Source of the DNA: Spirosoma oryzicola
GTDB lineage: Bacteria > Bacteroidota > Bacteroidia > Cytophagales > Spirosomataceae
DNA length: 64,000 bases
Direction: 5' to 3'
Assembly: GCF_021233055.1 (NCBI RefSeq)
Contig: NZ_CP089538.1
Location: forward strand, 1,531,501 to 1,595,500
A program made the position numbers and the translations under genes. Below are positions 54,328-62,787 of the stretch, piece by piece. The notes under the pieces were generated by a model, which was not told the origin of the DNA, did no database searches, and saw only the letters and a program-made list of their open reading frames with translations. Position 1 is the first letter of the stretch. Every line of letters starts with the position of its first letter.

Positions 54328-55107
54328 TTAATTCTTGTATTTATTTACCCTTCTCATTTGTTCCAATATTTCTGGTGGGGGCATCTTACCCTCTCCCATA
54401 TTTGTGTCGCCCTCTTCTATCATATGCCGCATAAATGGAATATCCATGTAGCTAGCTTTCTTTTTAGATTTCTTCATTGCTTCAACAAAATTCTGTTCTG
54501 GCATTTTTGTCCAATGATAGCCTCCATGATAATCATTGATACTCTCAAAGTAGAATGTATCATCCTGACGAGATCCAAAGTATCCCGAATGAATCACCAC
54601 AGCTAGTTTGGCCTCAAAGAAGTGAGGTGGATTGGTATAATGGAAAAAATAATTATTGAGATCTATTTCAATAGGTTGGACTTCCGATCTTCTGAGTCCA
54701 ACATCCCTAATGTATTTAGTTGACAAGATTACACTATCTACATCATCTCCCTCGAGTGTATGAATCGACAATACATACAAGGTGTAAGCGACTGTATCCA
54801 TTTTAACCCAACTGTTGTTTTTTAGCTCAAATAGAATTTGTGGTCGATCAGTGGGCTGTATTAAGCTTAATTCTGCATCCGGTAGTATGTTGTTTATAGT
54901 GAAGCCGGTAAGGGTAACTAGTGCTCCGTACAAAGTCCATGCTTTTATAGACGTACTCTTTATGGAATTCCATATTGACTTATTAGATGCTGGCGAAACC
55001 GATTTCTTATTATATGATGTAATAGGTTTAGCAGGCAGGTTTGTATCTGCTTTATTTGCTTTATATGAGCTTTGTTTTCTGATACCTACCTTCTTTCTTC
55101 TAGCCAT
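54328..55107 (-). CDS. Hypothetical membrane-anchored protein
   Basis: This 259-residue protein has a basic, disordered N-terminus, one transmembrane helix (about residues 55-73, AWTLYGALVTLTGFTI) and a soluble beta-rich domain (ELKNNSWVKMDTVAYTLYVLSI, KLAVVIHSGYFG). No known domain. The start is ATG 55107; the TTG one codon before is less likely. Confidence 0.6.
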   Translation of the reverse strand: MARRKKVGIRKQSSYKANKADTNLPAKPITSYNKKSVSPASNKSIWNSIKSTSIKAWTLYGALVTLTGFTINNILPDAELSLIQPTDRPQILFELKNNSWVKMDTVAYTLYVLSIHTLEGDDVDSVILSTKYIRDVGLRRSEVQPIEIDLNNYFFHYTNPPHFFEAKLAVVIHSGYFGSRQDDTFYFESINDYHGGYHWTKMPEQNFVEAMKKSKKKASYMDIPFMRHMIEEGDTNMGEGKMPPPEILEQMRRVNKYKN

Positions 55108-55235
55108 CAATTAATAAGATACTGAATAAAACATTAGTGTTAAGTAAAACCAGAATAGATTGAAGTCGGCATAGTAAAACTCAATGTGCTTTATTTTACC
55201 TCTCCGCTATTGAAGTAATTAGTCAACATTAACGA

Positions 55236-55373
55236 TCAAGCATATTGTCGATTGAACCGTTCAACTTCGTTCTCGCTTTTATTAACCTGCTCTCGAAGTT
55301 TATAGCAATAGTAGGCCAGATTGGCCAGGACAATGCAGAGTACAAATACTACTAGTGTAGAGGTTTCAATCAT
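55236..55373 (-). CDS. 45-residue single-pass membrane micro-protein
   Basis: A short frame starting at ATG 55373 encodes a transmembrane helix (TLVVFVLCIVLANLAYYCY) followed by a charged helix (KLREQVNKSENEVERFNRQYA), a layout like small phage membrane proteins. The ACCACACC sequence 5' of its start also precedes the DUF4145 start. Confidence 0.6.
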   Translation of the reverse strand: MIETSTLVVFVLCIVLANLAYYCYKLREQVNKSENEVERFNRQYA

Positions 55374-55482
55374 TCTTATGGTGTGGTTAATTGGTATTCA
55401 TGTCTTACTGGTAAATCAGCTGGTGAGTCGATTATACGAAACACTTTCCAATTTAAATTACGAGTCTTACTATTCAGATTAA

Positions 55483-56424
55483 TCACTTTTGAGGTGAACT
55501 AGACGTATAAAATTCTCCTACGTAAGCAGTTTGCCCATTTACGAAAATCTCTATCCGGCCCAATTGGGGAAAGCTTTCGCAACTTTCAATCAACAAATTG
55601 GTTTCCCAGTAACGAGGTTTACCGCTTTGAGGGACAGCTTCTAATACTTTTGGCTTCTCAAATGCAGCTATTGGCCTTTGAGCGTTGTACATAATTCTGA
55701 AGGATACATTTGGCTTGGTGTCAAATTTACCGATCTTAAGCACCTTGCTATACCCCTCACTACGGTAAGCAGACTCTAATTTTATATTTGTTGGTTGCTT
55801 AAACTTAGGCCTTCTTTTTGACTGATCATCAACTTCGTTCTTTAGTCCTCGCTTTACTTTACTAGGCAAAACGAACAGGAACTCACCTAAGACTTTTGCA
55901 AACTCAAGGCAACGTTTTGCATCTGATAGTTCCGCAGGTATTGCTTTTAAATCGGCATGGCGTGGGTTATTTGACTCTAAACGGATGTCGTGTGCCCATT
56001 CACCCATTTCTTCAGTTAATAATCCATCAGTAACGGCTTGAATTATTCTGTGATAAACGCTCGCTTTAGGATCGTCATATCCCTTTTCTTTCAGCATCAT
56101 ATCAACGGCACTGTTAGACATGATAACCGAGGCATCAGGCGTTGACAAGGTTCGCATTGCTTGGCCTAAAAAACGCTTAACCTGTTCAGGTAGAGCTTGA
56201 TTTACTACTTCTGTTGATGGATACGTTTCAATAACTTCTGTACTAGGCGGGTAGGACAAAGCCAAAATAACCCCACCACAACGTACACAAGCATATACTC
56301 CCCATTTCTGAGGCTCATCCTTTTCGTCACTGTCTGTATCAAGAGTGTGCCTGGAAACTAAGTTCGGAGTGTCGACCCAGCAATGAGGACAATTGTTAAG
56401 TTTAAGGGTAGAATCTAATGTCAT
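55483..56424 (-). CDS. DUF4145 protein with zinc ribbon
   Basis: This 313-residue protein has an N-terminal zinc ribbon (CPHC ... CVRC) and a DUF4145 domain (about residues 60-190; VIMSNSAVDMMLKEKGY, WAHDIRLESNNPRHAD). DUF4145 occurs in restriction and other defence contexts and may be HEPN-like. The C-terminal third is not recognised. The start is ATG 56424, 12 nt inside a longer frame beginning with TTG. It lies 20 nt downstream of the repressor gene and may share its promoter. Confidence 0.75.
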   Translation of the reverse strand: MTLDSTLKLNNCPHCWVDTPNLVSRHTLDTDSDEKDEPQKWGVYACVRCGGVILALSYPPSTEVIETYPSTEVVNQALPEQVKRFLGQAMRTLSTPDASVIMSNSAVDMMLKEKGYDDPKASVYHRIIQAVTDGLLTEEMGEWAHDIRLESNNPRHADLKAIPAELSDAKRCLEFAKVLGEFLFVLPSKVKRGLKNEVDDQSKRRPKFKQPTNIKLESAYRSEGYSKVLKIGKFDTKPNVSFRIMYNAQRPIAAFEKPKVLEAVPQSGKPRYWETNLLIESCESFPQLGRIEIFVNGQTAYVGEFYTSSSPQK

Positions 56425-56443
56425 GGTGTGGTTCAAGATTTTT

Positions 56444-57244
56444 TTATCGTCGGCTCCAGTCTCGGTCTACTTTCCGAATCTTGTAGAGTTCGTAGACCTC
56501 CGTAAGTCGCACGTCATAATCTGGGTACTCAACTTTATCGGGATTAATCGACGAGCAGGTAATAATTCCCTCTTTAGTGTCATGTTTTGTGATTCGCTTT
56601 ATCACTACGCCATCGTGAGTTACGATAATGTAATCCGTACCTCCGTTGTTATACAGTTTAACATCCCAATAATCCGGTTCTATCATCCGGCCAATTGCTA
56701 CATCGCCATAGCATATTGAGTATACCGTCCCGTCATTCATACTATCCCCACGCACTTCAAAAGCGCGAAAGACGCCACGCTCCCGCTTAGGGAGTACAAT
56801 CGAGTATTTTGGTAGCTCAACAAGGTATTCCGGATCTTTCCAGCCGTGCGGATAACTAGCGTAGGCAAACTCGTCTACCAACGGAATAGTCATCAAGACC
56901 ATACCATTATCCAAGTCTCGAAACTCCATGCCACTAGATGAAATAGTCACATCGGTCTCGTCTATGAGATTAATAGGGACAGCTTCGTCTTTTCTCGGCT
57001 TTCCAATGTTTGACTCAGAGTCTTCGTCAGAATTAGGCGCAAATATTTCACCTTGTCCTGTCTCCCACCAAGTTTGGTTTAAGCGAAGACGCCTAACTAT
57101 CTGCTCGCTTAAGTGTTTTCCTATACTCTCTTTCCCGTTAAGTACCTTGCTTATATGAGATTGAGGTGAGCCAATTCGCCTTGCAAGCTCTGACTTGTTT
57201 ACATTTAGCTTGTTTCTAACTACTTCAAGCCTTTCTCCTGTCAT
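56444..57244 (-). CDS. CI-like repressor (XRE HTH + S24 peptidase)
   Basis: This 266-residue repressor has an N-terminal HTH (NKSELARRIGSPQSHISKVLNGKES) and a C-terminal LexA/CI-type S24 peptidase domain with catalytic Ser in FEVRGDSMNDG and Lys in VIKRI. Such repressors hold a prophage silent and cleave themselves when RecA is activated by DNA damage. The start is ATG 57244; ATG 57292 in the same frame lies inside the probable promoter region. It is divergent from the Cro-like gene, with paired operators in between. Confidence 0.88.
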   Translation of the reverse strand: MTGERLEVVRNKLNVNKSELARRIGSPQSHISKVLNGKESIGKHLSEQIVRRLRLNQTWWETGQGEIFAPNSDEDSESNIGKPRKDEAVPINLIDETDVTISSSGMEFRDLDNGMVLMTIPLVDEFAYASYPHGWKDPEYLVELPKYSIVLPKRERGVFRAFEVRGDSMNDGTVYSICYGDVAIGRMIEPDYWDVKLYNNGGTDYIIVTHDGVVIKRITKHDTKEGIITCSSINPDKVEYPDYDVRLTEVYELYKIRKVDRDWSRR

Positions 57245-57295
57245 TATATAATCCTGATAAACAGACGATTGCGTAGATATTGGTCTCTGCATAAA

Positions 57296-57345
57296 AAATT
57301 TATATGTTTTCGCTTGACAATATTATGTGAAATCATATAAATTTG
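57296..57345 (+). promoter_or_regulatory. Switch operators and early promoter
   Basis: AAATTTATATG (57296-57306) and its reverse complement CATATAAATTT (57334-57344) are separated by 27 nt. The right one overlaps TAAATTTG (57338-57345), a -7 box with TTG at 57314-57316 and a 21-nt spacer, an exact consensus promoter for the Cro-like gene. A repressor bound to the right site would block the promoter. Confidence 0.8.
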
Positions 57346-57404
57346 ATGCATCAAACTTAACGAACGGTCAGCGAACGCCCGCCGTACGCAATATAACTAC
57401 TCAT

Positions 57405-57641
57405 ATGGTACTAACGCAAGAACAACAACAGCGCTTAAGCGAACGGATTGACGCTGTAGCCGATGTGGGCGGAGTTTCTAGAGTTGCTGAGTTAGCCGAA
57501 ATTACCCCACGGGTAATTCAGAAGGCTCAGTCAGGTGGCAACGTAAAAGTCGAAACAATGGAGTCTGTGATGGAAGCACTGCTTGCGGTGGAAGCAGAAA
57601 GGAAAGCCAAGCTCAATAAACTTCAAAAAGCACTCGCCTAA
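57405..57641 (+). CDS. Small Cro-like HTH protein
   Basis: This 78-residue protein has a helix-turn-helix (GVSRVAELAEITPRVIQKAQSG) and a short helical tail. It is divergent from the CI-like repressor, as Cro is. The start is ATG 57405, downstream of the promoter; longer frames begin inside the promoter. It ends 4 nt before the next start. Confidence 0.75.
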   Translation: MVLTQEQQQRLSERIDAVADVGGVSRVAELAEITPRVIQKAQSGGNVKVETMESVMEALLAVEAERKAKLNKLQKALA

Positions 57642-57645
57642 CCCT

Positions 57646-58008
57646 ATGGAAAATCCCTTTGAGTTGATCTTTCACCGCCTAGGCGTTATCGAAGAAATGT
57701 TGCTGACGATAACCAGCCGACCCGCAGATTCGGCAACCACCGAACCGACCGCCGACCAACTGCTGACCGTCACGCAGGCGGCTACGCTACTGGACCTGAC
57801 CAAAAGCACGGTGTATGGCTTGGTATGGGAACGCAAGATTCCCCACAGCAAACAAGGTAAACGCCTGTATTTTTCCCGCAATGAGCTGCTTAGCTGGATT
57901 AGCGAAGGCAAGCAGAAGACAGCCGGTGAACTGGACGAAACAGCCCGTAAGCTAGTAGCCAATCGACAAACGCGCCGGAAACGCCCAGAAATCGCCAAGC
58001 TACCTTAG
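57646..58008 (+). CDS. Excisionase-like HTH_17 protein
   Basis: This 120-residue protein has a MerR/HTH_17-type winged helix (LLTVTQAATLLDLTKSTVYGLVWERKIPHSKQGKRLYFSRNELLSWI) as in phage and ICE excisionases, plus a basic tail. It probably helps excision or regulates early genes. The start is ATG 57646. Confidence 0.85.
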   Translation: MENPFELIFHRLGVIEEMLLTITSRPADSATTEPTADQLLTVTQAATLLDLTKSTVYGLVWERKIPHSKQGKRLYFSRNELLSWISEGKQKTAGELDETARKLVANRQTRRKRPEIAKLP

Positions 58009-58166
58009 TCCCTCAGGCGCTGCTCGACCGCTAACCTCTCATCCAAACAATCAATGGACCTGCATCAACCCGGCTTTTTAGCCAGGCCGCTATCTCTTTG
58101 CCTAATCGGAACCAATGAGCCCGCCAAACGCCCACAATCTGCCCTCTACGACTCAATCCGCAGCCA

Positions 58167-58952
58167 ATGAACGGATACCAACTCACCAAAGCCTTTTACG
58201 ACGAGGTTGAAATCAACGAAGCCATGCAAATAGCGTGTAAGGCCCATCACCATAGCCTGTTTACCTGGATCTGCGAGCTACGCAATCGCAGCGGTCGTGA
58301 GATTCTTGATCTGCCCGTTGACTACACCATGCGGATGGCTTTTATCGGCTCACAACATACGTTGTCTAACGCCATCGAAGACTTAGCCAAGTGGGGACTG
58401 ATCGAAGTGCTGATGAAGACTAAAGGGCAGGGTACCAAAGTCAGACTCGCTTTTGCATTTCTGCAAAAGCACTGCAAAAGCGATGCAAATGAGGAGGGCG
58501 CTTTTGCAGAAATGCAATTGCAAAAATGCAAATGCGGTGCAAATGAAATGCAAACAACTAAAATTAATAAAACTAAAAAAACTAAATATATATATAGGGG
58601 GCGTAAAAAAATTTCTGAAGAGTCAACAACCACCGACTCTCAAGAGCAGGAACCACTAACGACGGCACTACCCCTCGATCCGCCACCCGAACCGACTGCG
58701 CCCGACACTACTGTTCGTCTGAACGGCAAGGGTCAAATGATCAAACCTGACCTGCCGACCCTGACGGCTTTTGTGCTGGACAAAGGCGGTACCAAGCTAA
58801 TGGCCGATGACATGTTCTACTTCTACACCTCCAAGGGCTGGATGGTCGGCAAAAGTCCCATGAAAGACTGGAATGCAGCGGCTCGCAACTGGATCTCTCG
58901 AAGCAAGTCGACTGAAAGCGCCCAGGCATCTCAGAAAAAACTAATCGTCTAA
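58167..58952 (+). CDS. Replication initiator-like protein with internal origin
   Basis: This 261-residue protein has an N-terminal winged-helix-like domain (ACKAHHHSLFTWICELRNRSGR, LSNAIEDLAKWGLIEVL) and a C-terminal region (LPTLTAFVLDKGGTKLMADDMFYFYTSKGWMVG, DWNAAARNWISRS) that resembles phage replication initiators of the O type. The middle (about residues 95-150, Lys/Gln/Asn/Cys-rich) looks like a linker and is encoded by a cluster of TGCAAA iterons and an AT-rich stretch. The helicase-primase gene follows 12 nt later. This matches lambda O, where the origin lies inside the initiator gene. Confidence 0.75.
   Translation: MNGYQLTKAFYDEVEINEAMQIACKAHHHSLFTWICELRNRSGREILDLPVDYTMRMAFIGSQHTLSNAIEDLAKWGLIEVLMKTKGQGTKVRLAFAFLQKHCKSDANEEGAFAEMQLQKCKCGANEMQTTKINKTKKTKYIYRGRKKISEESTTTDSQEQEPLTTALPLDPPPEPTAPDTTVRLNGKGQMIKPDLPTLTAFVLDKGGTKLMADDMFYFYTSKGWMVGKSPMKDWNAAARNWISRSKSTESAQASQKKLIV
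58449..58600. other. Candidate replication origin (iterons + AT-rich segment)
   Basis: About ten copies of TGCAAA(A/T)(G/C) in both orientations lie between 58449 and 58556 (for example 58462-58470, 58473-58481, 58484-58491, 58500-58508, 58519-58526, 58527-58535 and 58538-58545). An AT-rich segment (58557-58600) follows, a probable unwinding element. Confidence 0.75.
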
Positions 58953-58964
58953 CCAACTATCACA

Positions 58965-60821
58965 ATGGCAACCTACGACGAACTCGGCATTGATGTCAAA
59001 CTACATGGTAGCCGAAACCAGAAGGTCAAATGCCCTATGTGCAGTCACCAGCGCAAGGACAAACGCGACAAATCCTTGTCGGTCGACCTCACCCGGGGCT
59101 TGTACAACTGTCACTACTGTTCCTGGCACGGCTTCGTGACCGACAAAACCGATGAGGAAATACGGCAGGATCGTAAGAAGTACGCCAAGCCCGAACCCAT
59201 TGAACTACCCCTCAATGAAAATACGGTTCGCTGGTTCAACCAGCAGCGCGGCATCGATCCTGAAACCTTGCAATACTTCCGCGTCAGTGAGTCCAAAGAA
59301 TGGATGCCCGAACGCGATGGACACGCCGCGGGGAAGCGTAGTTGTATCAACTTCAATTACTTCCGCGACGGCGAAAAGGTCAACGTCAAGTATCGCGACA
59401 AACTCAAGTGCTTTCGCCTGACCAAAGATGCCGAGTTGGTGCTGTACAATCTGGACTCGCTCAAGAACCGGACGGACTGCTTAATCTGTGAGGGGGAGAT
59501 TGATGCGATGACCTTCTACCAGGCAGGCCACTACGGCGCCGTGTCGGTACCCAACGGAGCGAGTAAGGGCAGCGCCAAGCTGGAATACCTCGACAACTGT
59601 TGGCCATCGCTCGAAAAGATGCAGAAGATCATTATCGCTGTAGATGGCGATCAGGCCGGAGAGTTTTTGAAAAACGAGTTGATCCGGCGCTTTGGCAAAC
59701 ACCGGTGTTGGGTAGTTGAATATCCTGCGGATTGCAAAGATGCCAATGAAGTGCTGCTCAAACACGGGGTGGAGACCGTCCGTACGTTGTGGCAATCAGC
59801 GGTCTCCCCTCCGTTGGAGTCGGTTTTACTGGTCGATGACCTGCGGGCCGAGTTGGAAGACATTGCCCTCAATGGCTGGCCCAAGTCGGACGCGATCGGT
59901 TATTCAGGGTTTGATCACCTGCTTCGGTTCCGGCGCGGGGAGGTCACCACAGTCACGGGTATTCCGGGTCACGGCAAAGGCGAGTTTACCGATCAGATCG
60001 CGATTCGACTGGCCTCCCGTCACGGTTGGAAAGCGGGCGTATTCTCCTACGAAGAGCCATCGTTCATCAAGATCATCAAGCTTTGCCAGAAGTACACCGG
60101 TTTGCCTTATTACCGCTCGGATAAGAACGCGATGATGAATGCCGCCCAGCGAAACGTAGCGCTCAACTTCGTTAACGACCATTTCTTTTTTATCGACATT
60201 GACACGGTTGACCTAACCATTGATGGCATTTTAGACAAGGGCCGTGAACTGGTTTTACGAAAAGGTATTGACCTATTAATCATTGACCCTTACAACTGCA
60301 TCGAATCCAAACGGCAAGCCTTCCAGAGCGAAACCGAGTACGTTAGTGAAGTGATGGGTAAGATCACCCGTTTTGCCCGCTTGAATGACGTTCACGTGTT
60401 TTTGGTGGCTCACCCGACCAAAATGCGCAAGGACGACAAGGGCAACTATTACGTGCCGACGCTGTATGATATCGCAGGTTCGTCGAACTTCTTCAATAAG
60501 ACCTATAACGGGCTGTGTGTCTACCGCAATTACGAAACCAATACGGCGAACGTACACGTACAGAAGGTTAAGTTTTTCTTCAACGGTCAGCTAGGTTCGC
60601 AGACCTTCCAGTTCGATGCCCACACGGGCCGCTATGCCGAGGAGGGCCACCCGGTCTGGCAAACCGAGATTGAGTACCAACAAAAGCGAAAGGTTCAATT
60701 AGCCATGGACTTAGAGCCTTCTACGCCACCATCAGCCGAAGCCAGTCAGCCCGAGCCGCCAAAGCCAACCGATTCGACTAGCTTTCAAGACCCCCTGGAT
60801 AAGGAAGACGTTCCGTTCTAG
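58965..60821 (+). CDS. Primase-helicase (T7 gp4/Twinkle-like)
   Basis: This 618-residue replication protein has an N-terminal zinc finger (CPMC ... CHYC), a TOPRIM primase domain (LICEGEIDAMTF, IIAVDGDQAGE) and a DnaB-type helicase domain with Walker A GIPGHGKGEF and Walker B LLIIDPYN. The C-terminal tail is disordered and ends in acidic residues with DVPF, which may bind SSB. It would unwind and prime at the origin in the neighbouring gene. The identification is secure. Confidence 0.92.
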   Translation: MATYDELGIDVKLHGSRNQKVKCPMCSHQRKDKRDKSLSVDLTRGLYNCHYCSWHGFVTDKTDEEIRQDRKKYAKPEPIELPLNENTVRWFNQQRGIDPETLQYFRVSESKEWMPERDGHAAGKRSCINFNYFRDGEKVNVKYRDKLKCFRLTKDAELVLYNLDSLKNRTDCLICEGEIDAMTFYQAGHYGAVSVPNGASKGSAKLEYLDNCWPSLEKMQKIIIAVDGDQAGEFLKNELIRRFGKHRCWVVEYPADCKDANEVLLKHGVETVRTLWQSAVSPPLESVLLVDDLRAELEDIALNGWPKSDAIGYSGFDHLLRFRRGEVTTVTGIPGHGKGEFTDQIAIRLASRHGWKAGVFSYEEPSFIKIIKLCQKYTGLPYYRSDKNAMMNAAQRNVALNFVNDHFFFIDIDTVDLTIDGILDKGRELVLRKGIDLLIIDPYNCIESKRQAFQSETEYVSEVMGKITRFARLNDVHVFLVAHPTKMRKDDKGNYYVPTLYDIAGSSNFFNKTYNGLCVYRNYETNTANVHVQKVKFFFNGQLGSQTFQFDAHTGRYAEEGHPVWQTEIEYQQKRKVQLAMDLEPSTPPSAEASQPEPPKPTDSTSFQDPLDKEDVPF

Positions 60822-60937
60822 CGAGTACACCGCTATGATCTTTTACGCTTCTAAGCGACCCCGCCTGAAGCTTAGTACCGCCAATCGACTATCAATCTAA
60901 CCTGGCCCCGTACGGCCAACCGAACCAACTAAATCCG

Positions 60938-61372
60938 ATGAGTACGCAACCACACGATGGGCCTGGTAGGGATTCTACACCCCAAACCGAAGCAACACCC
61001 GCATTTCCAGGTGTCATTCCAAGAACCAATTACTCGCTAGTGCTTCCGCTGATTGTTCGTCACGGCAACCAGGAAGCGGGGGCCATGCTAATCTACCGGG
61101 CTATCAGCCAGTACAAACAAAACGTCCTGCGCAATCTCTTGCAGAGCTACAGCGCCGACGATCATTCATCGACGGTTGAAGACCTGCGCGATCTGGAGCT
61201 ACTGGAAGGCTACTCCCTCGAATTAGTATCAGCGCTTGAAACGGCGGCAAAAGCCAATTATCAAGCCTACTGCCAAACGGCTGACCCCGAGGAGTACCGC
61301 CAATCCTATCAGGAATGGGAACAGCAGGATGACAAGCGCTACAATGAGTACTACCAGACCTACAGCCGCTAG
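60938..61372 (+). CDS. Hypothetical phage protein
   Basis: This 144-residue protein is hydrophilic and helical (AMLIYRAISQYKQNVLRNLLQSYSA, LELLEGYSLELVSALETAAKANYQ) with an acidic, Tyr/Gln-rich tail. No family is recognised. It lies between primase and antirepressor, 2 nt before the latter's start. Confidence 0.65.
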   Translation: MSTQPHDGPGRDSTPQTEATPAFPGVIPRTNYSLVLPLIVRHGNQEAGAMLIYRAISQYKQNVLRNLLQSYSADDHSSTVEDLRDLELLEGYSLELVSALETAAKANYQAYCQTADPEEYRQSYQEWEQQDDKRYNEYYQTYSR

Positions 61373-61374
61373 CC

Positions 61375-62067
61375 ATGAAGGAGCTTATTGCGATTACGAC
61401 CGGTGGGCAAGGCTCGCCCGTCGTATCAGCCCGTGAACTACACCGTTTTCTAGGCAACAGAAGACAGTTTGCGGACTGGATTAAAAACCGGATACGCCAA
61501 TACGAACTTGTCGAAGGCCAAGACTACATATCGGTTTCACAAAATAGTGAAACCGGTGGACGGATGATTGAGTACGCCCTAACGCTCGATACCGCTAAAG
61601 AGCTATCGATGGTTGAACGGACGCCGAAGGGTAAACAGGCTCGGCAGTACTTCATTGATTGCGAAAAGCGGCTCCACAAACGAGCGCCCGCGCTGCCTAG
61701 TAGCCTCCTCGTCGATCATGCGCACCGAATCGCTGACCTGGAACAGCAGCTTAAGCAAATGATCGATTCGCAGCAACAGGCCGCTCGTTCGCTGCTTGAC
61801 ATACCGCGTAGTAGTGAGATTTTACCCGAAGAAACGACCCGCATCAAAGTACAACGGCTGGTCAACGCTTACTGCCGGGCGAAGAGTGTCGGCCAACAGG
61901 AAGTCTGGCGGAAGGTGTATGACCGTTTGTACTACCTCTACAAGATCAACATCCGCGCTCACAAACGCTCCGAGCGGGAAAGCTGGCTAGATGTCGTAGA
62001 CCGTAAAGGCTACATGGACAAAGTGTACGCTATTGCCAGCGCGGAGCTAACCTACGAAGAGGAATGA
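61375..62067 (+). CDS. AntA/AntB antirepressor
   Basis: This 230-residue protein has an N-terminal AntA/AntB domain (PVVSARELHRFLGNRRQFADWIKNRI, EYALTLDTAKELSMVERTPKGKQARQYFI), a coiled coil and a C-terminal helical domain (RIKVQRLVNAYCRA, EVWRKVYDRLYYLYKIN). Antirepressors bind and inactivate phage repressors, here probably the CI-like protein or the XRE regulators. Its stop overlaps the start of the LytTR gene by 4 nt (ATGA), so translation of the two is coupled. Confidence 0.88.
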   Translation: MKELIAITTGGQGSPVVSARELHRFLGNRRQFADWIKNRIRQYELVEGQDYISVSQNSETGGRMIEYALTLDTAKELSMVERTPKGKQARQYFIDCEKRLHKRAPALPSSLLVDHAHRIADLEQQLKQMIDSQQQAARSLLDIPRSSEILPEETTRIKVQRLVNAYCRAKSVGQQEVWRKVYDRLYYLYKINIRAHKRSERESWLDVVDRKGYMDKVYAIASAELTYEEE

Positions 62068-62426
62068 GGGCACTAATTTACACTCGTGAGACTGGCCAAG
62101 GTGTCAGTCCTGCAACACCGGACCCATCGGCGATAGCGGCTGATCTGATCGTACGCATCGAAGGGCGCAGTAACTACGCCATCGTTCATACCAAAGACGG
62201 TAGTGCGCATTTGATCGCTAAAGGCCTGTCGGTACTGGCGAAGCAGTTGCCTACTTTCTGGCGAGTGCACAAGTCGCACCTGGTCAATCCGCACTACGTT
62301 GCCGGTTCGGTGGGCTCGGTTCGTTTCAATGCGCTGCTTCGACTCACAACGGGCTTCAGTGTACCGGTGTCCCGTAGGCAGCGAGCCGCTATCTGTGCTA
62401 AGCTCAGCCCGCTTAGCTTCCTGTAA
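62064..62426 (+). CDS. LytTR-domain DNA-binding protein
   Basis: This 120-residue protein consists essentially of a LytTR DNA-binding domain (IVRIEGRSNYAIVHTKDGS, LPTFWRVHKSHLVNPHYV, VPVSRRQRA), with about 30 N-terminal residues that are not recognised. LytTR domains usually follow a receiver; here it stands alone and is translationally coupled to the antirepressor, an unusual partner in phage. It may control late or lytic genes beyond the window. Confidence 0.85.
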   Translation: MRALIYTRETGQGVSPATPDPSAIAADLIVRIEGRSNYAIVHTKDGSAHLIAKGLSVLAKQLPTFWRVHKSHLVNPHYVAGSVGSVRFNALLRLTTGFSVPVSRRQRAAICAKLSPLSFL

Positions 62427-62487
62427 GAAAATCTATCACTCCAGTTTCTTGTGCTGACCAATCCGGTTCAGCTTCACTATCTAATCT

Positions 62488-62787
62488 ATGATTTCGATGA
62501 ACACCCCAGCCAATACCAACGAAACGCCCCAAAACGCGCCATCCCAAATTGTTGTCAACAGTAAGCTTACCCTGACTCGCGAAGATTCGTGCTTAGTCGA
62601 TATGATGAATCACCTGCCCATGATGAACGATACACGGGAAGAAGTAAGAAACTGGTTTCTGGCCTACGTCGAACGTGGCGACATCGGTACGCGGTCCTGC
62701 GATCACTACAAGTGCCTGGACGACTTCTTTAGTGCCATCATTTTGAAGCTTGTCGATGCGCAGAAAGGAGGACAGGCCAATGTATAA
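62488..62787 (+). CDS. Hypothetical small protein
   Basis: This 99-residue protein has a disordered Asn/Thr-rich N-terminus and a helical domain (DSCLVDMMNHLPMMNDTREEVRNWFLAYVER, CLDDFFSAIILKLVDA). Its end overlaps the second integrase start by 8 nt. Start at ATG 62488 or 62497. Confidence 0.6.
   Translation: MISMNTPANTNETPQNAPSQIVVNSKLTLTREDSCLVDMMNHLPMMNDTREEVRNWFLAYVERGDIGTRSCDHYKCLDDFFSAIILKLVDAQKGGQANV
62763..62773 (+). promoter_or_regulatory. Strong Shine-Dalgarno of the second integrase
   Basis: GAAAGGAGGAC ends 7 nt before ATG 62780. Such a perfect AGGAGG is rare in this window and supports the start inside the preceding gene. Confidence 0.7.

Noticed and set aside
57327..57404. Longer start (GTG at 57327) for the Cro-like protein
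   Set aside because: It lies between the -33 and -7 promoter elements, so it cannot be in the transcript.
58449..58556. CRISPR array
   Set aside because: The TGCAAA repeats are short, occur in both orientations and lie inside a reading frame without regular spacers; iterons explain them better. No other CRISPR-like array was seen in the window.
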